The notes: generated from the sequence alone by a model not told the origin. Positions 8,800 to 17,212 are shown, numbered from the stretch's first letter. The stretch: DNA of 64,000 nt from Sphaerisporangium siamense (GCF_014205275.1 NZ_JACHND010000001.1:5394001-5458000); one strand, 5' to 3'. Made by a program: numbers and translations.

Positions 8800-9030
8800 C
8801 CGCGGCTCCGCCGTGCGCGCGTCCCGGCCGGCGTCCGTACATCCGCGCCGGTGAGGTGGACCACATCGGCGCGTCGCCACGCCGGATGGCGTCCGCCGCC
8901 GGTTCTTCCCGGCGCCCACGCGTGTTTCCCGCAGGCCGGCGTCCGTGCCCTACCGTGCCGTCACGGCCGGTGGCGGGCCCGCGGGGCGCCCGTGATCGCC
9001 CGCGTTGATCGCGACCCCGCCCGGGTCGGG

Positions 9031-9036
9031 TAGACT
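9031..9036 (+). promoter_or_regulatory. -10 element TAGACT for the helicase transcript
   Basis: TAGACT fits the actinobacterial TAnnnT -10 pattern; a TTGATC lies 20 bases upstream at 9005-9010, a rather long spacer. It predicts a transcript start near 9043 and so a leader of about 155 bases before the helicase start at 9200. Confidence 0.45.
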
Positions 9037-9052
9037 GACCGTACACCCCTTC

Positions 9053-9163
9053 ATGAGCGGCGCTCCCGTTCGTCGCGAGGCGCCTTCCGGCGTCCCCTCG
9101 GGCGCCCTCATGTTCCACTACGGCGCACGCCGTAGGTCCCGGCTCGTCCTTTCGCAGAAGTGA
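9053..9163 (+). CDS. Leader ORF (36 codons) upstream of the DEAD-box helicase
   Basis: An ATG about ten bases after the predicted transcript start opens a 36-codon frame. The peptide begins MSGAPVRREAPSG and ends with the basic run YGARRRSRLVLSQK. Its TGA (9161-9163) sits inside the 5' arm of the hairpin that covers the helicase ribosome site. The ORF is in the same frame as the helicase (147 bases start to start), with this TGA as the only stop between them. It could be a regulatory leader peptide, or rarely a readthrough extension. I do not recognise it as an annotated family. Confidence 0.45.
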   Translation: MSGAPVRREAPSGVPSGALMFHYGARRRSRLVLSQK

Positions 9164-9198
9164 CGTGCCATCTCTCGTCGATCGAAAGGCACGTCACT
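9159..9198 (+). promoter_or_regulatory. Hairpin sequestering the helicase ribosome-binding site
   Basis: AGTGACGTGCC (9159-9169) is perfectly complementary to GGCACGTCACT (9188-9198), giving an 11-bp stem with an 18-base loop. The 3' arm covers the end of the AAAGG ribosome site (9185-9189) and stops one base before the GTG start at 9200. The structure should limit helicase translation unless melted by cold-responsive change, a protein, or a ribosome on the leader ORF. Confidence 0.65.
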
Positions 9199-9199
9199 C

Positions 9200-10705
9200 G
9201 TGACCATCAGCAACGCCGCCATGCCCGCGCACGCCCAGGCGGAGCCGCAGGACGCGCCGCCGGCGCGTCAGGGCCGGGCGGCGGCGGAGCCCCCCGTGTC
9301 GGAGTTCGCCCTCCTCGGCCTGCCGAGGCCCCTGGTGAGCGCGCTCGCCCGCCAGGGCATCACCAGCCCGTTCCCCATCCAGCGGGCCACCATCCCGGAC
9401 ATCCTCGCCGGCCGCGACGTGCTCGGCCGGGGCCAGACCGGCTCGGGCAAGACCCTGGCCTTCGGCCTCCCCGCCCTGACGCGCGTCGCCGGCACCCGGG
9501 CCGCCGCGGGCCGTCCCCTCGCCGTCGTCCTCGTGCCGACCCGCGAGCTCGCCATGCAGGTCACCGACGCGCTGGAGCCGCTCGGCCGCGGCCTGTCCCT
9601 GCGCATGAAGACCGTCGTAGGCGGCATGTCCATGGGCAGGCAGATCGACGCGCTGCGGCGCGGCGTCGAGATCGTCGTCGCCACTCCCGGTCGCCTCACC
9701 GACCTGGTCCAGCAGGGCGAGTGCTCGCTGGCCGACGTCAGGGTCACCGTGATCGACGAGGCCGACCACATGTGCGACCTCGGCTTCTTCCCCGTGGTCA
9801 GCGCGCTGCTCGCCCAGACCCCCGCCGACAGCCAGCGCCTGCTGTTCTCCGCCACCCTGGACGGCGACGTCGACAAGCTCGTCCGCCGCTTCCTGGACGA
9901 CCCGGTGACGCACTCCCTGGCCCCGGCCACCTCGCCCGTGGACACCATGGAGCACCACATGGTCCAGGTCGCCCGGGACGACAAGTTCGCGGTCACCGCC
10001 GAGATCGCCGGTCGTGAGGGCCGCACCATCATGTTCGTGCGCACCCAGCACGGCGTCGACCGTCTCGTGAAGCAGCTCGCCCGGGTCGGCGTCCGCGCGG
10101 GCGGCCTGCACGGCGGCAAGCGCCAGAACCAGCGCACCCGCATCCTGTCGGAGTTCCGCGACGGCGCGGTCGGCGTCCTGGTGTGCACCGACGTGGCCGC
10201 CCGCGGCATCCACGTCGACGACGTGAGCCTCGTCCTGCACGTGGACCCGCCCATGGACCACAAGAGCTACCTGCACCGCGGCGGCCGTACGGCGCGGGCC
10301 GGCGAGCGCGGCACGGTGATGACCCTGGTGCTGCCCGGCGAGCGCCGTTCCGCGGAGTCGATGACCCGCCGCGCCGGGGTCCGGCCGCACCGCCTGAAGG
10401 CCGTGCCGGGAGACCCGCAGCTCGCCGAGCTGGCGGGCGCGCGGACGCCGAGCGGTGTCGCCGTCCCGGTCTGGGAGCCGCCGGCCCCGGTCGCCGAGCG
10501 GCGCCCGCGCCGCGAGGGGGGCCAGGGCGGCGACCGCCGTCCGCGCCGCTACCACGACCGCTCCCGCGAGGAGGGCGAGCGCCGCGACGGCGACCAGCGG
10601 CCGGGCGAGCGCCGTGAGCGCAGGTTCGACGGCGAGCGGCGTCCGGAGGGCCGCTCCGGCTCCCGCGGCGCGGGCCCGCGCGCGCGGCGAGCCACCCAGG
10701 GGTGA
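9200..10705 (+). CDS. DEAD-box ATP-dependent RNA helicase
   Basis: A 501-residue superfamily 2 RNA helicase with all core motifs: Q motif near residues 56-61, Walker A GQTGSGKT (78-85), PTREL (113-117), TPGR (162-165), DEAD (187-190), SAT (217-219), ARGIHVDD (334-341) and [10 protein letters not shown] (359-368). Residues from about 430 form a disordered Arg/Gly/Glu-rich tail likely to bind RNA. It unwinds RNA in ribosome assembly or mRNA turnover, often under cold stress. The GTG start at 9200 has AAAGG ten bases upstream, buried in a hairpin, which suggests translational control. It appears monocistronic. Confidence 0.93.
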   Translation: MTISNAAMPAHAQAEPQDAPPARQGRAAAEPPVSEFALLGLPRPLVSALARQGITSPFPIQRATIPDILAGRDVLGRGQTGSGKTLAFGLPALTRVAGTRAAAGRPLAVVLVPTRELAMQVTDALEPLGRGLSLRMKTVVGGMSMGRQIDALRRGVEIVVATPGRLTDLVQQGECSLADVRVTVIDEADHMCDLGFFPVVSALLAQTPADSQRLLFSATLDGDVDKLVRRFLDDPVTHSLAPATSPVDTMEHHMVQVARDDKFAVTAEIAGREGRTIMFVRTQHGVDRLVKQLARVGVRAGGLHGGKRQNQRTRILSEFRDGAVGVLVCTDVAARGIHVDDVSLVLHVDPPMDHKSYLHRGGRTARAGERGTVMTLVLPGERRSAESMTRRAGVRPHRLKAVPGDPQLAELAGARTPSGVAVPVWEPPAPVAERRPRREGGQGGDRRPRRYHDRSREEGERRDGDQRPGERRERRFDGERRPEGRSGSRGAGPRARRATQG

Positions 10706-10823
10706 TCTAGGCGGCCCGCGGGGCCGGGCGGCGGCGCGTGATCTCGCCAGGTGGGCGCCTCACGCGTCGCACGCTCCCGGCCGACTACTCTTGACGGGCA
10801 GGCACACCCACGTGAGAGAGATC

Positions 10824-11087
10824 ATGAAGACCTTCGAAGAGCTGTTCGCCGAGCTGTCGGACAAGGCGCGCACCCGTCCCGCCGGGTCGGGCACCGTCGC
10901 GGCGCTGGACGCCGGTGTCCATGCCATCGGCAAGAAGGTCGTGGAGGAGGCGGCCGAGAGCTGGATGGCCGCCGAGCACGAGTCGGCCGACCGCGCCGCG
11001 GAAGAGATCTCCCAGCTCCTCTATCACGTGCAGGTCCTGATGATCGCCCGGGGCATCGGGCTCGACGAGGTCTACAAGCATCTCTAG
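10824..11087 (+). CDS. hisE: Phosphoribosyl-ATP pyrophosphatase HisE
   Basis: An 87-residue MazG-fold enzyme for the second step of histidine synthesis (PR-ATP to PR-AMP). The family features are clear: [14 protein letters not shown] at the start, then [17 protein letters not shown] and [16 protein letters not shown] with the acidic metal-binding residues. ATG 10824 is preceded by GAGAG; a GTG at 10812 would add four residues. It sits 60 bases before hisG, the enzyme for the preceding step. Confidence 0.95.
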   Translation: MKTFEELFAELSDKARTRPAGSGTVAALDAGVHAIGKKVVEEAAESWMAAEHESADRAAEEISQLLYHVQVLMIARGIGLDEVYKHL

Positions 11088-11147
11088 GCCGGCTTCGACC
11101 GGCCTTCGCCGACCGGCCTCGTCCTCTCCGATCCGAAGGAACCATCC

Positions 11148-11999
11148 GTGACCATGCTGCGCCTGGCCGTGCCCAACAAGGGCGTCCTCACCGAGGCCGC
11201 CCAGACCATCCTGAAAGAGGCGGGCTACCGCGCCCGCAAGGACTCCAAAGAGCTCGTCGTCGTCGACCCCGACAACGCCTGCGAGCTGTTCTTCCTGCGC
11301 CCCCGCGACATCGCCGTCTACGTCGGCGAGGGCACGCTCGACGCCGGCATCACCGGCCTCGACATGCTGTTCGACTCCGGAGCCCCGGCCGAGGAGGTCA
11401 TGCCGCTGGGCTTCGGCGTGTCCACCTTCCGCTTCGCCGCCAAGGCCGGGGTGTTCTCCTCGGTCAGGGACCTCGACGGCATGCGCGTGGCCACCTCCTA
11501 CGCCGGCCTGCTCGGCAAGCACCTCGCCGAGGTCGGCGTCGAGGCCCGGGTGATCAAGCTGGACGGCGCGGTCGAGACCGCGATCCGCCTCGGGGTGGCC
11601 GACGCCGTCGCCGACGTCGTCGAGACCGGCACCACGCTGCGCAACGTCGGCCTGGAGGTCTTCGGCGACCCCATCGCCCACTCCCAGGCCGTGCTGATCA
11701 AGCGGGCCGGGTCGGAGGAGACCTCGGGCCTGCGCCAGCTCGTCCGCCGCCTGCAGGGCGTCATCGTCGCCCGCGACTACGTGATGATCGACTACGACAT
11801 CCGGGCCGAGCGCATCGACGAGGCCATCGCGCTCACCCCCGGCATGGAGGGGCCGACGGTGTCCCCGCTGCACCGCGAAGGCTGGGTCGCGGTCCGCGCG
11901 ATGGTGCCCCGCAAGGGCCACCAGCAGGTGATGGACCAGCTCGGGGAGATCGGCGCCAAGGCCGTCCTCGCCACCGCCATCTTCGCCTGCCGCCTGTAG
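11148..11999 (+). CDS. hisG: ATP phosphoribosyltransferase HisG (long form)
   Basis: A 283-residue HisG catalysing the first step of histidine synthesis from ATP and PRPP. The catalytic domain starts LRLAVPNKGVLTEAAQTILK and holds the PRPP-binding stretch ADVVETGTTLRNVGLEV. The C-terminal ~75 residues (TVSPLHREGWVAVRAMVP) are the ACT-like histidine-feedback domain of the long HisG form, so no HisZ is needed. GTG 11148 has GAAGGA seven bases upstream; ATG 11154 is an alternative. A clear intrinsic terminator follows. Confidence 0.95.
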   Translation: MTMLRLAVPNKGVLTEAAQTILKEAGYRARKDSKELVVVDPDNACELFFLRPRDIAVYVGEGTLDAGITGLDMLFDSGAPAEEVMPLGFGVSTFRFAAKAGVFSSVRDLDGMRVATSYAGLLGKHLAEVGVEARVIKLDGAVETAIRLGVADAVADVVETGTTLRNVGLEVFGDPIAHSQAVLIKRAGSEETSGLRQLVRRLQGVIVARDYVMIDYDIRAERIDEAIALTPGMEGPTVSPLHREGWVAVRAMVPRKGHQQVMDQLGEIGAKAVLATAIFACRL

Positions 12000-12064
12000 C
12001 GGCCTTCCCGGTCGCGCCGCCTCCGCCCGGCGCGGCCCTCTGATCCTTTCGCGCGGAGTGCACC

Positions 12065-12104
12065 GGCCGGGACGCGGCGAGATCCGCGTGCCCGGCCCTT
12101 TTTT
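12065..12104 (+). terminator. Intrinsic terminator after hisG
   Basis: GGCCGGG and CGCGG pair with CCGCG and CCCGGCC (small internal mismatch), followed by CTTTTTT. It is a complete stem plus six-T tract, unusual and convincing at this G+C content. It separates the histidine genes from the catabolic island. Confidence 0.9.
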
Positions 12105-12132
12105 GCGCCTCGCCCTCGGACGAAAATTACTC

Positions 12133-12141
12133 AACACCTCA
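12133..12141. promoter_or_regulatory. Island motif site 1 (AACACCTCA) upstream of the P450 promoter
   Basis: AACACCTCA ends three bases before the -35 of the P450 promoter. Close copies of ACACCTCA occur in six other promoter regions of the island. Its place upstream of -35 would suit an activator, or one half of a larger operator. Confidence 0.45.
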
Positions 12142-12144
12142 CCG

Positions 12145-12173
12145 TTGACGCGTGAAACCTATTGCGCTTAACT
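12145..12173 (+). promoter_or_regulatory. Promoter of the P450 operon (TTGACG-N17-TTAACT)
   Basis: TTGACG (12145-12150) and TTAACT (12168-12173) are separated by 17 bases, a near-ideal sigma-70-type promoter. Two palindromes lie directly downstream, where a bound repressor would block initiation. Confidence 0.65.
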
Positions 12174-12204
12174 AGCCACATGGCTAACACTAGCCATCTG
12201 GCTA
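12173..12204. promoter_or_regulatory. Tandem palindromic operator (two TAGCCA-NN-TGGCTA)
   Basis: TAGCCA-CA-TGGCTA (12173-12186) and TAGCCA-TC-TGGCTA (12191-12204) are two perfect palindromes spaced 18 bases centre to centre. They begin at the -10 element of the P450 promoter. The arrangement fits cooperative binding of two dimers of a repressor such as the TetR protein at 15278. Confidence 0.75.
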
Positions 12205-12237
12205 ACCCGGTGGAACGCTACCGATTCCGAGGCTGAG

Positions 12238-13476
12238 ATGACCATCAGCGAAGACCGAGCCACCCGGCTCGCGATCGACGAGATCAACCTGGCAGACCCC
12301 GACTTCTGGCTGCGCGACGACTACCACGACGCGTTGACGGTGCTGCGCGAAGAGCGGCCGATCTCCTGGCACGAGCATCCCGAGAGCGGCGCAGGCTTCT
12401 GGGCGTTCGTCGACCACGCCGACATCGCCGCCGTCACCCAGGACTGGAAGAACTACTCGAGCAAGTACGGGATGCGGGTGCACCACGACTGGGGCACCGG
12501 CCAGCTGCGTCCCGGCACCGGCGTCTTCATCGAGATGGACCCCCCGGAGCACACCGCCAACAGGAAGAACGTGAGCGTCGGGTTCACCCCGCGCCAGATC
12601 CGGCGGATGGACGAGTACATCCGCGCCCAGGCCCGCAGGATCGTCTCCCGCTACAGCTCCGGCGACGAGATCGACTTCGTGGCCGAGATCTCCGCGGACC
12701 TGCCGATCCAGATCGTCTGCGACCTGATGGGCGTCCCCGACGCGGACCGCCCGTACATGCTGGAGCTGTCCAACAAGACGGTCGGCGACCAGGACCCCGA
12801 GTACGGCGTCTCCACCGACGAGGGGGCCCACGCCACGCGCGCCCTGCGCGAGTACGGCGTGGCGCTCGCGGCCGAACGGCGCGACAACCCCGAGGAGGAC
12901 CTGATCTCCTCGATCGCGCGGTTCGAGGTCGGCGGCGAGCTCTGCCCGCCGGAGATGATCGGCGGCTACTTCGCCCTGCTCGTCGCCGCGGGCAACGAGA
13001 CGACCCGCACCGCGATCTCCCACGGGATGCACGCCTTCACGCTGTTCCCCGAGGAGCGCCGCCGCTTCCTAGCCGACCCGGTCGGCCTGCAGGCCACGGC
13101 CGCGGAGGAGATCGTCCGGTGGGCCACGCCCGTGCGGCACATGGGCCGGGTGCTCGAACACGACTACGAGTTCAAGGGCTTCCAGATGCGTAAGTGGCAG
13201 AAGGCCGCCGTCTGGTACGCCGCCTCCAACCGCGACCCCGCGATCTTCGAGAACCCCTTCCGGTTCGACATCGGCCGCGACCCGAACCCGCACCAGAGCT
13301 TCGGCGCCGGCGGCCCGCACTTCTGCATGGGCGCGAACCTGGCACGGCGCGAGATCTGGATGCTCTTCCAGGAGCTGTTCGCCCGCTTCCCCGAGTCCGA
13401 GGTCGTCGGGGACCCCGTCAAGCTGCGCTCGATCCACGTCAACGGGATCAAGTCGATGAAGGTCGTGCTGCGATGA
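12238..13476 (+). CDS. Cytochrome P450 monooxygenase
   Basis: A 412-residue soluble bacterial P450. The oxygen-binding I-helix is AGNETT (251-256), the ExxR motif is EIVR (291-294) and the haem loop is FGAGGPHFCMG with C363 as axial ligand. Overall it most resembles CYP125/CYP142-like actinobacterial P450s, but that is an eye judgement. ATG 12238 has GAGG nine bases upstream. The next three genes supply two ferredoxins and a reductase, making a self-contained class I electron-transfer system. The substrate is presumably the aromatic compound handled by the island or a related hydrophobic one. Confidence 0.95.
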   Translation: MTISEDRATRLAIDEINLADPDFWLRDDYHDALTVLREERPISWHEHPESGAGFWAFVDHADIAAVTQDWKNYSSKYGMRVHHDWGTGQLRPGTGVFIEMDPPEHTANRKNVSVGFTPRQIRRMDEYIRAQARRIVSRYSSGDEIDFVAEISADLPIQIVCDLMGVPDADRPYMLELSNKTVGDQDPEYGVSTDEGAHATRALREYGVALAAERRDNPEEDLISSIARFEVGGELCPPEMIGGYFALLVAAGNETTRTAISHGMHAFTLFPEERRRFLADPVGLQATAAEEIVRWATPVRHMGRVLEHDYEFKGFQMRKWQKAAVWYAASNRDPAIFENPFRFDIGRDPNPHQSFGAGGPHFCMGANLARREIWMLFQELFARFPESEVVGDPVKLRSIHVNGIKSMKVVLR

Positions 13477-13697
13477 CCGGCGCGGTACGGACCACCCGGC
13501 GGCTGTCGGTCGAGACCGACGTGTGCGAGGGCAACGCGGTCTGCGCGCGCATGGCGCCGGACCTGTTCGTGCTCCCCGACGACGTCGAGGTGGTCACCGT
13601 CGTCAGGCAGCCGGACACCGCCGAGCTCGTCAGGCGCGCGGAGATGGCCGTCCGCCGGTGCCCCAAACGCGCCCTGCGCTACGACGAGGTGCTCTGA
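13473..13697 (+). CDS. [3Fe-4S]-type ferredoxin
   Basis: A 74-residue ferredoxin overlapping the P450 gene by four bases (ATGA). Cysteines at C18-x5-C24 and C63 followed by proline (RRCPKRAL) are the three-ligand pattern of actinobacterial [3Fe-4S] P450 ferredoxins. It is the natural electron donor for the P450. Having a second, [2Fe-2S] ferredoxin immediately after is less common. Confidence 0.93.
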   Translation: MTGAVRTTRRLSVETDVCEGNAVCARMAPDLFVLPDDVEVVTVVRQPDTAELVRRAEMAVRRCPKRALRYDEVL

Positions 13698-13699
13698 CC

Positions 13700-14023
13700 A
13701 TGGCGGAGGTGACCCTCATCAACCACTCCGGCACGCAGACCACGCTCGACGTGCCGCCGGGCACCAGCATCATGCGCGCGGCCATCGCCAACGGCGTCCG
13801 CGGCATCTACGCCGAATGCGGCGGCGACACCATGTGCGCCACCTGCCACGTCTACGTCGAGCCCGAGTTCTCCGAGCTGTTCCCGCCCGTCAACGAGGAC
13901 GAGGACGAGATGCTGGAGGCCACCGCCTGCGACCGGCTGCCGACCAGCCGCCTGAGCTGCCGCCTCACCATCCCCGAAGGGTGCGGCGCGGTCGTCGTCC
14001 GGCTCCCCGAGTCGCAGCGATGA
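13700..14023 (+). CDS. [2Fe-2S] ferredoxin (putidaredoxin/adrenodoxin type)
   Basis: A 107-residue [2Fe-2S] ferredoxin with ligands C40-x5-C46-x2-C49-x37-C87 (AECGGDTMCATCHVY, then RLSCRLT) and the acidic partner-docking region VNEDEDEMLEA. It starts two bases after the preceding ferredoxin stop and overlaps the reductase by ATGA. It may serve the P450, or another oxygenase, through the shared reductase. Confidence 0.95.
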   Translation: MAEVTLINHSGTQTTLDVPPGTSIMRAAIANGVRGIYAECGGDTMCATCHVYVEPEFSELFPPVNEDEDEMLEATACDRLPTSRLSCRLTIPEGCGAVVVRLPESQR

Positions 14024-15246
14024 GCGCGCGCGTCGTCATCGTCGGGGCCGGCCACGCCGGGATCTCCACGGCCCTCGAACTGCGCGAGGCCGGGTTCACC
14101 GGCCCGGTGGTCGTGCTCGACCAGGCCGGGCACGACCCCTACGAGCGCCCGCCCCTGTCGAAGGCGTGGCTGGCCGGCGCCGTCTCCACCGGCGAACTGG
14201 CCTTCCGCGCCCGCGAGGTGTACGCGCGGCGGCGGATCGAGCTGCGCACCGGCGTGCGGGTGGACGCGATCGACCGCGGGTCCCGCGAGGTGGTCACCGC
14301 GGACGGCACGCGCCTGCCCTACGACCACCTGGTGCTGGCCACCGGCGCCCGCCCCCGCGCGCTGCCGGTCCCCGGCGCCGGCCTCGCCGGCGTGCACCGC
14401 CTGCACACCCTGACCGACGCGCTGGCGCTGCGCGCCGCCCTGGACACGGCACGCGCCCTGGCCATCGTCGGCGGCGGGTTCATCGGGCTGGAGGTCGCCG
14501 CCGCGGCGCGCAAGCGCGGGGTCCCCACGACGGTCGTCGAGGCGGCGCCGCGGTTGATGCGGCGCGTCGTGAGCGAGCCGGTCTCCGCCTTCTACCACCG
14601 GCTGCACGAGGACGCGGGCTGCGTGGTCCGCACCGAGGCGGTGGTCGCCGAGCTGACCGGCGAGGACGGGCACGTGACCGGGGTGCGGCTCGCCGGCGGC
14701 GCCACGGTGCCGGCCGACATGGTGGTGGCCGGGATCGGCGTGACGCCCGAGACCGGGCTGGCCGGCGCGGCCGGGCTGGCGACCGGTGACGGGGTGCTGG
14801 TCGACGAGGCGCTGCGGACCTCGGACCCGGCGGTCTTCGCCGTCGGCGACTGCGCCCGCTTCCCGCTCGGCGACGCGATGGAGCGCCTGGAGTCGGTCCA
14901 GAACGCGGCCGACCAGGGACGCGCGGTCGCCGCCGCCGTCACCGGCGACGCCCGGCCCTACCGGGACGTCCCGTGGTTCTGGACCGACCAGCACGGATGC
15001 AAGCTGCAGATCGCCGGGATCGCCACCGGCGCCGACGAGTGGGCCGTCGTCGGCAGCGTCCAAGAGCGGCGCTTCACGGTGCTGTGCTGGCGCCGCGGCG
15101 CCCTGGTGGCGGGCGAGTCGGTCAACAGGCCGGCCGACCACCTCGCGCTGCGCCGGCTGATCGCCGCCAAGGCGTCGATCTCGCCCGCGGCGGCGCGGGC
15201 CGACGGCTTCACGCTCAAGGACCACGCCCGCGCGCTGGCCGGATGA
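14020..15246 (+). CDS. FAD-dependent ferredoxin reductase (putidaredoxin reductase type)
   Basis: A 408-residue NAD(P)H:ferredoxin oxidoreductase. The FAD Rossmann motif is GAGHAG (9-14), the NAD motif is VGGGFIGLEVAAAARKRG, and the second FAD motif is FAVGDCARFP. The C-terminal domain contains the RDVPWFWTDQHGCKLQIAG pattern of the putidaredoxin/rubredoxin reductase class. It completes the chain NAD(P)H - reductase - ferredoxin - P450. Confidence 0.95.
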   Translation: MSARVVIVGAGHAGISTALELREAGFTGPVVVLDQAGHDPYERPPLSKAWLAGAVSTGELAFRAREVYARRRIELRTGVRVDAIDRGSREVVTADGTRLPYDHLVLATGARPRALPVPGAGLAGVHRLHTLTDALALRAALDTARALAIVGGGFIGLEVAAAARKRGVPTTVVEAAPRLMRRVVSEPVSAFYHRLHEDAGCVVRTEAVVAELTGEDGHVTGVRLAGGATVPADMVVAGIGVTPETGLAGAAGLATGDGVLVDEALRTSDPAVFAVGDCARFPLGDAMERLESVQNAADQGRAVAAAVTGDARPYRDVPWFWTDQHGCKLQIAGIATGADEWAVVGSVQERRFTVLCWRRGALVAGESVNRPADHLALRRLIAAKASISPAAARADGFTLKDHARALAG

Positions 15247-15277
15247 GGCCGCGGCGCCCGCCGAGAAGGGACCACCC

Positions 15278-15835
15278 ATGAAGCCCGATCCCGAGAACGT
15301 CCCGGCTCCCGAACGCATCAAGGACGCCGCGATCCGGCTGATGCGCGTCAAGGCGCCGAGCCGGATCACCGGCCGGGAGCTGGCGGCCGAGGCCCAGGTC
15401 AACTACGGCCTCGTCCACCACTACTTCGGCGGCAAGAACCAGGCGCTGCGCGAGGCGTTCCGCGAGCTCGCCCGGCAGTACGTCGACGCCGTCAAGACCA
15501 TGCCCGACCACGAGCGGATCCTGCCCAACGCCGGGCCCGAGCTGAGCGACGTGTGGTTCGTGCTGGCGAACCTGGCGATGGACCCCGACTCCCTGGCCAT
15601 CGTCGACTGGGACTACCCCCTGCTACGTAACCGGCTCGCCGCCCGCCTGGACGCGGAAGGCGAGAGCGCGGGCGCGGCCCGGGAGCACATCAGGCAGGAC
15701 ATCGCCGTCGCCTTCGCGCTCGCGCTGGGCTGGACGGTCTTCCAGCCCTTCATCTGCGACGCGCTGGAGCTCGACGAGGAGGCCCGCAAGGCCGTCGACC
15801 GCGCGACCGCCGACATGGTCGCCGAGCGCTGGTGA
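15278..15835 (+). CDS. TetR-family transcriptional regulator
   Basis: A 185-residue regulator with an N-terminal TetR helix-turn-helix (GRELAAEAQVNYGLVHHYFG, about residues 35-54) and a helical ligand-binding C-terminal domain without further identity. It follows the reductase by 31 bases on the same strand, with a GAGAAGGGA ribosome site. It is the best local candidate to bind the tandem TAGCCA palindromes at the head of this operon. The effector would be a P450 substrate or product, by inference. Confidence 0.88.
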   Translation: MKPDPENVPAPERIKDAAIRLMRVKAPSRITGRELAAEAQVNYGLVHHYFGGKNQALREAFRELARQYVDAVKTMPDHERILPNAGPELSDVWFVLANLAMDPDSLAIVDWDYPLLRNRLAARLDAEGESAGAAREHIRQDIAVAFALALGWTVFQPFICDALELDEEARKAVDRATADMVAERW

Positions 15836-15943
15836 GACGGCGATGCCCGCCCCGCACGACGACGGCCACCCCATCTGCGGCGCGCACGCGCGCCGGTCAC
15901 AACGAGGCGACGGGAAGCGGCGCCGGATATCGGAGGTACACCT

Positions 15944-17212
15944 GTGAGCGGTCGAGCACGCGACATCGCGATCGTAGGAGCGGGACAGCTCGGGCTCCAC
16001 CTGGGGATCGGCCTGCTGCGCCAAGGACACCGCGTCCGGCTGATCACCAATCGCACCGGCGAGCAGATCCGCGAGGGCGGAGTGCTCTCCAGCCAGGCGA
16101 TGCTGGCCCCGAGCCTCGATCTCGAACGGCGCCTGGGCCTGGAGCTCTGGGAGGGCGCCTGCCCGCCCATCCAGGGCGTCCACCTGACCTGGGTGGACCG
16201 GTCCGGCGCGGAGGTGACCCGCTTCTCCGCCCCCCGGGCGCGCCCGGCCCTGTCGATCGACCAGCGGGTGAAGATGCCCGCGTGGATGGACAGGTTCACC
16301 GCCGCCGGCGGCGACCTGGCCATCGAGGACGTCGACGCCGGCGGGCTGAGCGCCCTGGCCGGCGAGCACGACCTGGTCGTGGTGGCCGCGGGGAAGGGCG
16401 ACATCTCCGGGCTGTTCCCCCGCGACACCGACGCGACCGAGTTCGACACGCCGCAGCGCCACCTCGCGCTCGCCTACGTCCGCGGCGTGCGCCCGCACGA
16501 GGTGTTCGAGGGCAACGACTTCGGCAAGGCCGACGGTGTCGGGGAGATGTTCATGTTCCCCGCGCTCACCGTGTCGGGACCGTGCCACATCATCACCGTC
16601 GAGGCCGAGCCGGGCGGCCCCCTGGACGTGTTCGCGCCGCGGACCGCGCCCGAGCGGGTGCTGGACCAGATCAAGGACGCCGCCGCGGCCCACTTCCCGT
16701 GGCTGGCGAAGCGGATCGCCGGCGCCGTGGTCACCGACGCGGGCGCCACGCTGGTCGGGCGCTTCGCCCCCACCCGGCGCAGGCCCGTCGCGCACACCGC
16801 CTCCGGCCGGGCGATCCTCGGCGGCGGCGACGTGCTGGTGCTCAACGACCCGGTCACCGGGCAGGGCGCGAACAACGCGGCCAAGTGCGCGCAGCTCTAC
16901 CTGGACGAGATCGCCGGCCACGGCGACGCGCCGTTCGACGAGGCGTGGATGACGCGGACGTTCGAGCGCTTCGAGAGCCTGGTGTCGGCCTCCACGCGCT
17001 GGACCAACCAGGTGCTGCGGCCCTGGCCGCCGCACGTGCGCGACCTGCTCGCGGGCGCCCGGGACCGCGGCGACCTCGCGCAGGCGTTCGCGGAGGGCTT
17101 CGGGGACCCGGCCTCGATCCTGTCCTGGTGGGAGAGCCCGCGCGAGGCCGCGCGGCTCCTCGGCCGCGAGGGCGACACCGCCGGGCACGCGGTGACGGGC
17201 GGCCCGCGATGA
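15944..17212 (+). CDS. FAD-dependent monooxygenase of the StyA/indole monooxygenase group
   Basis: A 422-residue single-component-FAD oxygenase with GxGxxG at 12-17 (VGAGQLGLHLGIGLL) and a StyA-like layout, including DLVVVAAGKGDIS and LVLNDPVTGQGANNAAKCAQ for FAD. These enzymes take reduced FAD from a separate reductase and epoxidise styrene or indole. Here the reductase is the next gene (ATGA overlap) and an SDR follows. StyA-like oxygenase, reductase and SDR together also characterise the iif/ind indole oxidation operons. GTG 15944 has GGAGG eight bases upstream. Indole as substrate is inferred from this gene set. Confidence 0.85.
   Translation: MSGRARDIAIVGAGQLGLHLGIGLLRQGHRVRLITNRTGEQIREGGVLSSQAMLAPSLDLERRLGLELWEGACPPIQGVHLTWVDRSGAEVTRFSAPRARPALSIDQRVKMPAWMDRFTAAGGDLAIEDVDAGGLSALAGEHDLVVVAAGKGDISGLFPRDTDATEFDTPQRHLALAYVRGVRPHEVFEGNDFGKADGVGEMFMFPALTVSGPCHIITVEAEPGGPLDVFAPRTAPERVLDQIKDAAAAHFPWLAKRIAGAVVTDAGATLVGRFAPTRRRPVAHTASGRAILGGGDVLVLNDPVTGQGANNAAKCAQLYLDEIAGHGDAPFDEAWMTRTFERFESLVSASTRWTNQVLRPWPPHVRDLLAGARDRGDLAQAFAEGFGDPASILSWWESPREAARLLGREGDTAGHAVTGGPR

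Larger units (their letters stand above)
8690..9052. other. Intergenic region between suf operon and helicase leader
   Basis: No gene is supported in this stretch. It holds two perfect hairpins near the suf end (8711-8728 and 8773-8799, listed separately) and a helicase promoter candidate at 9031-9036. Between about 8800 and 9000 I see nothing recognisable beyond GC-rich sequence. Confidence 0.6.

Noticed and set aside
9159-9198. SECIS-like element that would make the leader UGA a selenocysteine codon
   Set aside because: The UGA is inside the stem rather than before it, the loop lacks the expected features and the downstream protein is not a selenoprotein family.
9160-10017. Plus-strand ORF overlapping the DEAD-box helicase start in another frame
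   Set aside because: Its GTG lies in the hairpin arm and the protein is Arg/Pro-rich without motifs; the helicase frame has all family motifs.
12000-12240. Integration site or tRNA fragment at the left edge of the catabolic island
   Set aside because: I found no tRNA, integrase or direct repeat at either edge (12.1 kb and 40.8 kb); the island may have moved by homologous recombination.
15925-15945. ACACCTGT near the StyA-like start as an eighth copy of the island motif
   Set aside because: It overlaps the GGAGG ribosome site and start codon, matches only six or seven bases and is better explained by translation signals.
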